A DNA stretch of 64,000 bases. Source: Prevotellaceae bacterium UBA4336 (lineage in GTDB: Bacteria; Bacteroidota; Bacteroidia; Bacteroidales; Bacteroidaceae). The notes under the pieces are model-generated. The model worked only from the letters and a program-made list of their open reading frames with translations. It was not told the DNA's origin and searched no databases. Both the position numbers and the translations under genes were made by a program. This document shows positions 43,779 through 52,166 of this stretch, in pieces; positions within the stretch are counted from its first letter, which is position 1; each line of letters starts with the position of its first letter. Where the stretch lies: positions 3,868-67,867 of the forward strand of contig DGTM01000009.1 in assembly GCA_002394305.1 (NCBI GenBank), in the 5' to 3' direction.

Positions 43779-46700
43779 ATGAAGAAACATGCATATTCCC
43801 TCCTCATCACAGCCCTGCTGGGCATGTGGGGAACGCAGGCAGGGGCGCAGGACCTCACGACAACCGAGGTGGACGGCGTCACCTATTACAAGATTGCCAG
43901 CGGCGCCGACCTCGTGGCATTCGCCGACCTGGTGAACACGGGCGACGGCACAGCAGGCGCCAACGCCCTTCTGACGGCCGACATCAAGCTGGACAGCCCC
44001 TGGGAAAAGCCCATCGGATTCGCCGGACTGAACTACACCGGCATCTTCGACGGCCAGGGACACAGCATCACTGGCTTCGAGACGGAATGTACCATGGACG
44101 GCGGCGGCCTCTTCGGCTACACCAAGGAAGCCACCATCAAGAACTTCAGCATCGACGGCACACTGACCTCCACGGCAGGAACCGGCTCGGGCGTCGTGGG
44201 CTATCCCAGCTCCAGCACCATCACCGGCATACACTCTTCGCTGGACATCTCTGTGCCTGTGGCCGGAGTGCACCACGTGGGTGGCGTCGTAGGCTCGGCC
44301 CGCGGCGGTAACACCATCTCGGGCTGCACCTTCACCGGCACAATGACCGTGGCCGTAGGCAGCACCGACAACTTTGCCGGCGTCGTGGCCTACCTGGGCG
44401 GCGACAGCGTGTCCTTTTGCGCCAACTACGGCACCATCACGTTCGACGACATGAACTGTGCCGCAGGCGGCGTGGCAGGCTACCTCAACAACACGGGCAG
44501 CTATGTGAAGGGCTGCCTGAACGTCGGCTCGCTCGTCTACAGCGAGGAGGAAGGCACGCCGAAGTGGGGCGGTGCCATCGTCGGACGTCTCAGGACACAC
44601 GACCTCGCCAAGGTGAAGGACAACTGCTGGCTCAGCGGCAGTGCCACGGGTGCCGGCAAGGACAACGACGGCAAGGTCAACCTGACGAGCGCCGCCTGCA
44701 TCACCGAGGCACAGCTCTCCAGCGGCGAAGCCTGCTACCTGCTCAACGGCGACCAGACCGTCGTCGGGTGGTACCAGACCCTCGGCGAGGACGAACGGCC
44801 CACGCTCGAGCAGACGCACAAGCAGGTCTACATGAACGGACACCTGCACTGCAACGGCGACATCTACGAGGGCGCTACCTTCTCCAACACCGATGCGGGC
44901 ACCATACAGGACGACCATGTCTTCCAGGACGGCTTCTGCACCTACTGCCACCTCTTCGACCAGAGCTTCATCACTCCGAACGCCGAGGGCTTCTATGAGA
45001 TAGCCAATGCCAAGCAGCTCGTCTGGTTCGAGCAGCTGGTGAACGGCGGCAAGCTTGACGCCAATGCCGTGCTGACAGCCGACATCGACTTCGCAGACCT
45101 CATGCCCGAAGGCGAGGACCCGGAGGTGGCCGAAGTGGCGTGGACGCCTATTGGCGACTGGGGCGCAACCCGAGGCGTTGCCGGCGCTGCCTACAAGGGG
45201 CACTTCGACGGCCAGGGACACACCATCAAGCACCTCAACGCCACATCCGCGCAGAACTACTTCGGCGTGTTCGGCGTCATCTCAACAGACTGCCTCATCG
45301 AGAACTTCACCATCTACGGCACGTACCGCATCACGTACCAGTACGCAGGCAGCGTCGCAGCATACGCTCGCGATGACCGTCCCACCATCCGGAACATCCA
45401 CAGCTATGTGAACATCTTCAACACGTCATCCGGCGGCAGACAGGGCGGCATCCTGGGCGGTGTCCTCACCACAACCTTCCGGACCACCGTCGAGAACTGT
45501 GCCTACTCCGGTACGCTCGACGGCAACGATGCCGGTGGCAGTGGCAACTATGGCGGCATCGTGGGCTATGTGAACAACAACTCGGCAACCGTCCTGGACA
45601 TCACCAACTGCCTGTTCGACGGCAAGGTCATCAACAGCAACGCCGCCCCCGGCGGCTGCACCTTCGGCGGCTTCGTCGGCTACAGCAACGGCGGCGCAGT
45701 CACCATCAAGAACAGTCTCTCCATCGGACAAGTGGAGTCGGCCATCTGGGGCCAGTTCTTCGGTGCCGTGAAGAGCACGAGGTCCTCCCTGCCCAACAGC
45801 TTCTATGTGGGCGAAATCCTCAACGGCTCCGCAAGCACGGTGACGCTGAAGGCGACCGAGACCAACTTCGATGAGCTTGCCAGCGGCGCGGTCTGCTGGA
45901 AGCTGAACGAAGAGTCGTTCCTCGATGCCGTATGGCGGCAGACGCTCAGGGAGAGCGCATATCCTGTGCCCCTGGCAGACGAGGCCATCGTCTACAGGAC
46001 GCCGGACGGCTACGAATGTGTCTCTCCCGACGACCCCTCGACGCTCTATCCCTTCGTGAGCGGCATCATTGCCAGCGAGACGGAGTTCATCGAGAACACC
46101 GTAGCCTACCAGCCTCTGCTCGATGCGTACAAGAGCACCGTGGAGTCGTGGGAGGGCATCGAGACGTACGACGCCTTCATCGCGGCTTATCAGGCCTCGG
46201 TGGAGCAGAAGGAGAGCATCAGGCAGTCGGCTGCCGCCTATGCCGCCTACGTCGCTGCCTGCGAGGGCGCCATTGCCTACCTCAGCGAGAACAGCGTGGA
46301 GGGCACGTGGAGCACTTTCCTCCAGACCTACCTGCAGGAGAGCGTGGAGCCCGGCACCGACTATCCCCACGGCAGCTATGCCTACATCATGGAGAACCGC
46401 GACCTGGACAACGAGGCGATTGCAGCTGAGACGGCCTTCGTGAACCAGATGCTGGAGAACGCCATTGCGGGCGGCGTGACATCAGGCACCGAGGTGACCC
46501 GCCTGCTTGCCAACTCCACGTTCGCCGACGGCTTCGAGGGCTGGACCACGGAGACCGACGGCCCGACGCTCGCTACGGGCGGCGAGAAGGAGCTGATGAC
46601 CATTGCCCGCGGCTCGGGCAAGGGCAGCTTCAGCTTCCAGCAGACGCTCAGCGAGGTGCCCAACGGTATCTACCTGATGACGCTCAGCGGCTTCTTCCGC

Positions 46701-49553
46701 GCCGGGACGGACGTCACCTCGCAGTTCTATGCCGGACAGCTCTACATGAACGGCACGGCCAACTACGTAATGGCAATCGGCGAGGATGTCGTTCCCGCTG
46801 AAGAGGCCGAGGACAAGGTGAACTGCTACCTCGACAGCGACACGCACTATGTGGCGGACGATGCCGACGGCTATGTGCCCAACACATTGGTGGGATGCTC
46901 CTATGCCTACAATGCCACCCGCTACGTGAACTACTGCGCCACGGAGGTGACCGACGGCACGCTGACCATCGGCGTACGCAACCTGGGCACTGGCCTCGAC
47001 AGCGACTGGCTGCCCGTGGGCGGCATGCATGTCTACTACCTGGGCACGGCCGAGGAAGCCAACGAGCAGCTCTCCGACGTGCTCGCTGCCTTCGCAGAGC
47101 GTGCACAGGTCATCCTGGACTTCCCCTGGAGCGGCGACGATGCGTTTGCCCAGTACCCCAACATGGCGAATGCCCTGAAGGAGCAGCTCACCGACCTGAT
47201 ACTCGAAGCCGCCAGCGCTGCGACCGGAGAGCAGAAGATGGCGCTCATAGGCAAGTTCTCGACGCTCTTTAACGAAGTGCACGACTGCCGCATGGCCTAC
47301 ATCGACATGGCGCGGACCGTCTTCCATATGTTCGACTACATCGACCAGCTTTCGGCAGCAGGCCTGATAGATAATGACGAATACAACGCAATGGAGGAGA
47401 AGATCTACGCGGCATGGCAGAACTATCAGGACGGCGACGTGACGGCCGAGCAGGCCCGGGCCATCACGGCCCAGCTCAATGAGACCGACCTCGTGCTGCC
47501 CGTCGAGAACGGCGCATACCAGCTCGCCACGGCCGACCAGCTGAAGCTCTTCTCCGTCCTCGTCAACTGTGGCGGCAACACGACCAATGCCGTGCTGACG
47601 GCCGACATCGACATGAGCGGGATAGACGACTTCCAGCCCATCGGCACCACCGCAAATCCCTTCATGGCTGAGTTCGACGGTCAGGGCCACAAGATTACCG
47701 GTTTCGGCAGCTACAACGAAGAGGATGGCTTCTATACCCTGAACTTTGTGGGCGACAGACAAGGCTTCTTCGGCTACGTCAAGAACGCCACCATCAAGAA
47801 CTTCAGCATCGACGGCACCTTCACCTACGACGGTGGCACAGGCTACGGCGCCATCGGCTGGGCCGAAGGCAGCACCCTGCAGAACATCCATTCTTCGCTC
47901 CAGATTGCCTCGGTATCCACCGCGCACCACATCGGCGGTATCTGCGGCGACATGCGTGCCGGAAGCCGGGCCATCGGCTGCTCCTTCAGCGGCACGATAA
48001 CCGACAGCCACAACACGCACGACTGCATCGGCGGCATCGGCGGCTACTCCAACGAGAACTGCCTCTACGAGAACTGCGCCAACTACGGCACCATCCAGTT
48101 CTCCAACGCCACGGCATACGCCAGCGGCATCTGCGGCTACGTCAACAACGACATCTTCGTGGGTGTGAACAACTGTCTCAACGTGGGTACAGTCCGCATG
48201 GCTGATGGCTCGGCGCCTACCTACGGCGGTGCTATCGTCGGCCGCCTGCGCGGTCATGCCAACTCCAAGTTCCAGAACAACTACTGGCTCGGCGGCAGTG
48301 CTGCAAGGGCATACGGCGAGAATCAGGCCGATGCCACGCAGGTCACCTCCGAACAGCTTCTCAGCGGCGAAGTCTGCTACAAGCTCAACCATGGGTCGGC
48401 GTCCGAAGGGGAAGCCAACGGCGACCAGACGGACATCAACTGGTTCCAGACGCTCGGCGAGGATACCTATCCCGTGCTCTTCGATAGCCACAAGGTTGTC
48501 TATGTGACAGAGGAAGGCACCTACACCAACGAGAAGGTTTCCGTGCCCGACGGTTCGAAGGAGAATCCCTTCGTAGTGAAGTCGGCAACCGACCTTGCCA
48601 ACCTGATTAACAAGCTCGTTTCCGGCCGCATGAACTATGTGGTGATGGAGGAGGACGTGGATATGGCAGGCGTCACGGACTGGGTGCCTCTCTTCAACAT
48701 CCCCGACCAGTCGAACGGCTATCCCTTCATCGACTTCGACGGTAAGAACCATGTCATCCGGGGTCTCACGTCCAACACGACAGGTGCGTATGACTACTGC
48801 GGTCTCTTCGGCATCCTCTGCGGAAATGTGCGCAACCTGGGTGTGGAGAATGCCGACGTGACGTGTGCCGGCGGCACCGGCATCCTGGCCGGCTATCTGG
48901 GGCACTCAACCTACGGCCAGCCCTGCTATGTGGAGAACGTCTGGGTAACAGGCAAGCTGACAGCAAACGGCTACTGCGGCGGTTTGTTCGGCAATGTTGC
49001 CGACGAAGCCCACATCCTCAATTGCTATGCTAACGTAGAGGTGACCGGCTCGGGCGACCTCACCGGCGGCATCATCGGCCGTGTGCGCAACCGTGTGGAA
49101 ATGGCTCAGGTCTATGCGGCTGGCAGCATCAACCGTGGCGGCGGCATCATAGGCGGCGGCTTCCAGGACGTCACACCGCTGGGCTCCTACAAGAATGTTG
49201 CCGTGTGGAACAACACGGAAAGGAACTTCGGTCCTGTCCGCGAAGGTGAGGACTTGGGTGAGATTCTCTATTACGACGGCACCAACTTTGCCGACATGCA
49301 GAGCCAGGTGGTAGCTTGGGATCCTGCTGTATGGACTTGCGACATGCAGGCCGGCAGCTATCCTGTGCTGAAGGCCTTTGCCGGACTCAGCGGCGACCTG
49401 AACGGCGACGGCAAGGTTGATATTGCCGATGCTGTCACCATCCTGAACCTGATGGCCGAAGGCAGCAGCGATGCAGCAGCCGACCTGAACGGCGACGGCA
49501 AGGTGGATATCGCCGACTTCGTCACTGTGCTCAACATCATGGCTGAACAGTAA
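43779..49553 (+). CDS. Giant GLUG-repeat surface protein ending in a dockerin-like domain
   Basis: 1924 residues with a signal peptide (1-23). GLUG blocks lie at about 25-350, 395-700, 1235-1560 and 1590-1840 ('IFDGQGHSITGFE', 'IKNFSIDGT'). Between them are a helical region (about 755-900, 'YAAYVAACEGAIAYLSEN'), a jelly-roll-like module (about 913-1085, 'STFADGFEGWTTETDGP') and another helical segment. The end has two calcium-loop repeats, 'DLNGDGKVDIADAVTILNLM' and 'DLNGDGKVDIADFVTVLNIM', as in type I dockerins. It lacks the NLAGQRL tail of its neighbours. Probably a large surface adhesin or scaffold-associated protein; no enzyme motif was found. Confidence 0.82.
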   Translation: MKKHAYSLLITALLGMWGTQAGAQDLTTTEVDGVTYYKIASGADLVAFADLVNTGDGTAGANALLTADIKLDSPWEKPIGFAGLNYTGIFDGQGHSITGFETECTMDGGGLFGYTKEATIKNFSIDGTLTSTAGTGSGVVGYPSSSTITGIHSSLDISVPVAGVHHVGGVVGSARGGNTISGCTFTGTMTVAVGSTDNFAGVVAYLGGDSVSFCANYGTITFDDMNCAAGGVAGYLNNTGSYVKGCLNVGSLVYSEEEGTPKWGGAIVGRLRTHDLAKVKDNCWLSGSATGAGKDNDGKVNLTSAACITEAQLSSGEACYLLNGDQTVVGWYQTLGEDERPTLEQTHKQVYMNGHLHCNGDIYEGATFSNTDAGTIQDDHVFQDGFCTYCHLFDQSFITPNAEGFYEIANAKQLVWFEQLVNGGKLDANAVLTADIDFADLMPEGEDPEVAEVAWTPIGDWGATRGVAGAAYKGHFDGQGHTIKHLNATSAQNYFGVFGVISTDCLIENFTIYGTYRITYQYAGSVAAYARDDRPTIRNIHSYVNIFNTSSGGRQGGILGGVLTTTFRTTVENCAYSGTLDGNDAGGSGNYGGIVGYVNNNSATVLDITNCLFDGKVINSNAAPGGCTFGGFVGYSNGGAVTIKNSLSIGQVESAIWGQFFGAVKSTRSSLPNSFYVGEILNGSASTVTLKATETNFDELASGAVCWKLNEESFLDAVWRQTLRESAYPVPLADEAIVYRTPDGYECVSPDDPSTLYPFVSGIIASETEFIENTVAYQPLLDAYKSTVESWEGIETYDAFIAAYQASVEQKESIRQSAAAYAAYVAACEGAIAYLSENSVEGTWSTFLQTYLQESVEPGTDYPHGSYAYIMENRDLDNEAIAAETAFVNQMLENAIAGGVTSGTEVTRLLANSTFADGFEGWTTETDGPTLATGGEKELMTIARGSGKGSFSFQQTLSEVPNGIYLMTLSGFFRAGTDVTSQFYAGQLYMNGTANYVMAIGEDVVPAEEAEDKVNCYLDSDTHYVADDADGYVPNTLVGCSYAYNATRYVNYCATEVTDGTLTIGVRNLGTGLDSDWLPVGGMHVYYLGTAEEANEQLSDVLAAFAERAQVILDFPWSGDDAFAQYPNMANALKEQLTDLILEAASAATGEQKMALIGKFSTLFNEVHDCRMAYIDMARTVFHMFDYIDQLSAAGLIDNDEYNAMEEKIYAAWQNYQDGDVTAEQARAITAQLNETDLVLPVENGAYQLATADQLKLFSVLVNCGGNTTNAVLTADIDMSGIDDFQPIGTTANPFMAEFDGQGHKITGFGSYNEEDGFYTLNFVGDRQGFFGYVKNATIKNFSIDGTFTYDGGTGYGAIGWAEGSTLQNIHSSLQIASVSTAHHIGGICGDMRAGSRAIGCSFSGTITDSHNTHDCIGGIGGYSNENCLYENCANYGTIQFSNATAYASGICGYVNNDIFVGVNNCLNVGTVRMADGSAPTYGGAIVGRLRGHANSKFQNNYWLGGSAARAYGENQADATQVTSEQLLSGEVCYKLNHGSASEGEANGDQTDINWFQTLGEDTYPVLFDSHKVVYVTEEGTYTNEKVSVPDGSKENPFVVKSATDLANLINKLVSGRMNYVVMEEDVDMAGVTDWVPLFNIPDQSNGYPFIDFDGKNHVIRGLTSNTTGAYDYCGLFGILCGNVRNLGVENADVTCAGGTGILAGYLGHSTYGQPCYVENVWVTGKLTANGYCGGLFGNVADEAHILNCYANVEVTGSGDLTGGIIGRVRNRVEMAQVYAAGSINRGGGIIGGGFQDVTPLGSYKNVAVWNNTERNFGPVREGEDLGEILYYDGTNFADMQSQVVAWDPAVWTCDMQAGSYPVLKAFAGLSGDLNGDGKVDIADAVTILNLMAEGSSDAAADLNGDGKVDIADFVTVLNIMAEQ

Positions 49554-49562
49554 TCCGTAAGG

Positions 49563-49663
49563 CATCTTATCCCGGAAGCGCCCCGCGCTTCTGGAATAAG
49601 CGCCTCGTGCTTCCGAAATAAGCGCCTCGTGCTTCCGGGATAAGCGTCCCATGCTTCCAAGGC
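49563..49663 (+). repeat. 22-bp repeat family, about four units
   Basis: Units such as 'AATAAGCGCCTCGTGCTTCC' follow the giant gene and lead into the terminator at 49643-49682. Confidence 0.85.
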
Positions 49664-49682
49664 AAGCATGGGGCGCTTTTTT
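49643..49682 (+). terminator. Intrinsic terminator made from the 22-bp repeat
   Basis: AGCGTCCCATGCTT pairs with AAGCATGGGGCGCT (one mismatch) around CCAAGGC, followed by six T. The left arm is the last 22-bp repeat unit. Confidence 0.8.
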
Positions 49683-49692
49683 CGTTTTTTTC

Positions 49693-49723
49693 TTGCATAT
49701 ATGGACGAAAGTCCCTAACTTTG
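49693..49723 (+). promoter_or_regulatory. Promoter of the second GH2 gene
   Basis: TTGC at 49693-49696, a 19-bp spacer and TAACTTTG at 49716-49723, 32 bp before the ATG at 49756. Confidence 0.7.
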
Positions 49724-49755
49724 TGGCAGACAAACATCAAACATGTAACAAAAAT

Positions 49756-51615
49756 ATGGTAAAGAGACTGTTTCTCTCGCTCTTGCTGCTCTGCATGGCG
49801 GCAGGAGCATGGGCACTGCCCCGGGCTGAGTATCCTCGCCCACAGTTCGAACGCCAGGACTGGCTCAACCTCAATGGCGAATGGACCTACACCTTCGACT
49901 TCGTCGGCTCCGGCATGGAGAAACGGCTCCACGAGAGCCGAGGCTTCGAGGGCAAAATCACCGTCCCCTTCTGCCCCGAAAGCAAACTGAGCGGCGTGGG
50001 CTACACCGACTTCATTGGCAACATTTGGTATCAGCGCACCATCCGCATGCCGCAGCAGTGGAAGGGACGCAACGTGATGCTCAACTTCGGGGCCGTCTAC
50101 TACAACAGCGAGGTGTACGTCGACGGCCGCCTGGCCGGGCGGCACTTCGGCGGCAGCACCTCCTTTGCCATCGACGTGACGCGCTTCCTGGCCGACGGCG
50201 CAGACCACTCGCTCGTCGTGCACGCCTACAGCGACACACGCACCACCAAGCAGCCTGCCGGCAAGCAGAATGTGCGCCTCAACCAGTTTGAGTGTATGTA
50301 CACACGCTGCACCGGTATCTGGCAGACGGTATGGATGGAGCCGGTGGACGAGAACGCCCTGCTCCGTGCACAGGTTATCACCGACATCGACCAGAGCCAG
50401 GTTATCCTGCATCCGACGTTCTATCGTGAGTCGGCTGCCACGCTGACCGTCACCCTGAGCGACGCAGGGAAGGTGGTTGCCACAAAGACCGTACGCGCTC
50501 AGAACAACTCCACCATCGTGCTGCCCGTCAAGAAGCAGAAGCTCTGGAGCCCCGAGAATCCGTTCCTCTACGACCTCACTTACGAGATGAAGGGCGCCCA
50601 GGGGAAAGTCATCGACCGCGTCACAAGCTACGTCGGCATGCGCAAGATACACGTCGAGGGCAACAAGACGTACCTCAACAACGAACCCTTCTACCAGCGC
50701 CTCGTCCTGGACCAGGGCTACTACCCCGACGGCATCTGGACCGCCCCCAGCGACGAGGCCTTGAAGCACGACATCGAGCTCTCGCTGGCAGCAGGCTTCA
50801 ACGGCGCACGCCTCCACCAGAAAGTATTCGAGGAACGCTTCCACTATTGGGCCGACAAGCTGGGCTACATCACCTGGGGCGAAGCACCCTCGTGGGGCAT
50901 GAACGCCAACGACCCCGAGGTGGCACGCAACTTCCTCAGCGAATGGACCGAGGAAATCATGCGCGACCGCAACCACCCTAGCATCGTCACCTGGACGCCG
51001 ATGAACGAGGAATGGTGGCCCGACCGCGTACAGTTCCCGCGCTTCGTCAGCGACGTCTACGACCTGAGCAAAGCCCTCGACCCCACACGGCCCGTCTGCG
51101 ACGTCAGCGGAGGCGTACACATCAAGACCGACATCTGGACCACACACAACTACGAGCAGGACCCCAAGCGCCTCAAGGACATCATATACAATGGCGAACG
51201 ATGGTTCCAGACACCCAACGAGACACGCGACGTGCCCCGCACCAACACAGGCTTCAACCGCCCCACCGACGTCAACGTCTACGACTTCCCGCGCTACGAG
51301 AAAGCCGACAAACCCTATCTCCTCGACGAGTTCGGCGGCATCAAGTGGGTGAAGGGACAGGACACCGCCACCGGCAACACCGGCGCCTCCTGGGGCTACG
51401 GCGAACCGCCACACAGCCTGGAGGAATTCTACACACGCCTCGAAGGACAGGTCGACGCCCTCATGGAGATAGCCGACAACGTCTGGGGCTACACCTACAC
51501 GCAGCTCACCGACGTGGAGCAGGAGCAGAACGGCATCTACTTCTACGACCGCACCCCGAAGTTCGACATGGCCCGCATCCGCGCCATCTTCTCCAAGACC
51601 CCGAAGACGAAGTGA
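49756..51615 (+). CDS. GH2-family beta-glycosidase (beta-galactosidase/glucuronidase-like)
   Basis: About 619 residues from ATG 49756 (signal peptide 1-19, ending GAWA). The longer frame from 49651 starts upstream of the promoter. Three-domain GH2: jelly roll ('RQDWLNLNGEWTYTFDF', 'GNIWYQRTIRMP'), immunoglobulin-like ('KLWSPENPFLYDL') and barrel ('GFNGARLHQKVFEERF', 'NHPSIVTWTPMNEEWW' with Glu418 as acid/base, 'LLDEFGGIKW' with Glu525 as nucleophile, 'WGYTYTQLTDVEQE'). Shorter than LacZ. Probably periplasmic and acting on beta-linked oligosaccharides; the sugar cannot be told. It is followed by a 550-bp spacer of repeats. Confidence 0.85.
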   Translation: MVKRLFLSLLLLCMAAGAWALPRAEYPRPQFERQDWLNLNGEWTYTFDFVGSGMEKRLHESRGFEGKITVPFCPESKLSGVGYTDFIGNIWYQRTIRMPQQWKGRNVMLNFGAVYYNSEVYVDGRLAGRHFGGSTSFAIDVTRFLADGADHSLVVHAYSDTRTTKQPAGKQNVRLNQFECMYTRCTGIWQTVWMEPVDENALLRAQVITDIDQSQVILHPTFYRESAATLTVTLSDAGKVVATKTVRAQNNSTIVLPVKKQKLWSPENPFLYDLTYEMKGAQGKVIDRVTSYVGMRKIHVEGNKTYLNNEPFYQRLVLDQGYYPDGIWTAPSDEALKHDIELSLAAGFNGARLHQKVFEERFHYWADKLGYITWGEAPSWGMNANDPEVARNFLSEWTEEIMRDRNHPSIVTWTPMNEEWWPDRVQFPRFVSDVYDLSKALDPTRPVCDVSGGVHIKTDIWTTHNYEQDPKRLKDIIYNGERWFQTPNETRDVPRTNTGFNRPTDVNVYDFPRYEKADKPYLLDEFGGIKWVKGQDTATGNTGASWGYGEPPHSLEEFYTRLEGQVDALMEIADNVWGYTYTQLTDVEQEQNGIYFYDRTPKFDMARIRAIFSKTPKTK

Positions 51616-51639
51616 CACGTCCCCGCGTACAACGAATCC

Positions 51640-51905
51640 CTAACACGGATTACGTGGAGTATGCGAATTGACGGGCAGAATTAAAACCACAGATTGAGCA
51701 GATTGAACGGATTATAAAGCAGGACATTTAATTCGGATTGAGCGGATTGCTCAGACTGGAAGTTTTAATTCAAACCACAGATTAAGCGGATTACGCGAAT
51801 TGACGGGCTGAATTAAAACCACGAATTACACGAATTGCACGAATTATTCTGTCGCTGTGTGGCAAGCAGAAATCAATTCGTGCAATTCGTGTAATTCGTG
51901 GTTTC
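51640..51905. repeat. 'ACAGATTGAGCGGATT / AATTCGTGTAATTCGTGG' repeat region with perfect hairpin
   Basis: Units of 'CCACAGATTGAGCAGATTG' and 'GCGGATTACGCGAATTGACG' type occur in loose tandem. 51815-51845 ('CCACGAATTACACGAATTGC') and 51874-51904 are inverse complements that can form a long stem. No ORF. Confidence 0.85.
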
Positions 51906-51939
51906 TATTATAAAGCAGTCTTTTGTTTTACTCACAACC

Positions 51940-52035
51940 GCGTGCCGTTCCGCCGGAAGCGCCCCGTGCTTATTCCGGAAACGCCCCGTGCTTATTCCGG
52001 AAGCGCCCCGTGCTTATTTCAGAAGCGCCCGGTGT
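51940..52035. repeat. 22-bp repeat family before metG
   Basis: About four units of 'CGGAAGCGCCCCGTGCTTAT', the inverse of the array at 20098-20222. Together with 51640-51905 it fills the spacer before metG. Confidence 0.85.
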
Positions 52036-52137
52036 GTTAGTTCCCGCGGAAGGTGACAATCCGTGTAAGGCTGTGACATTATCCTCGGTCACGGGAAAAA
52101 AATGAGCCAAAAGCACTGCAATACAGAAAAAACTTCG

Positions 52138-52145
52138 TACCTTTG
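52138..52145 (+). promoter_or_regulatory. -7 box for metG
   Basis: TACCTTTG lies 21 bp before the ATG. The leader is too short for a T-box riboswitch. Confidence 0.65.
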
Positions 52146-52166
52146 CGCGGAAAAATATATTAAAGC

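Noticed and set aside
46482..48905. Minus-strand 807-codon frame in the giant GLUG gene
   Set aside because: Antisense shadow caused by high GC and repeats.
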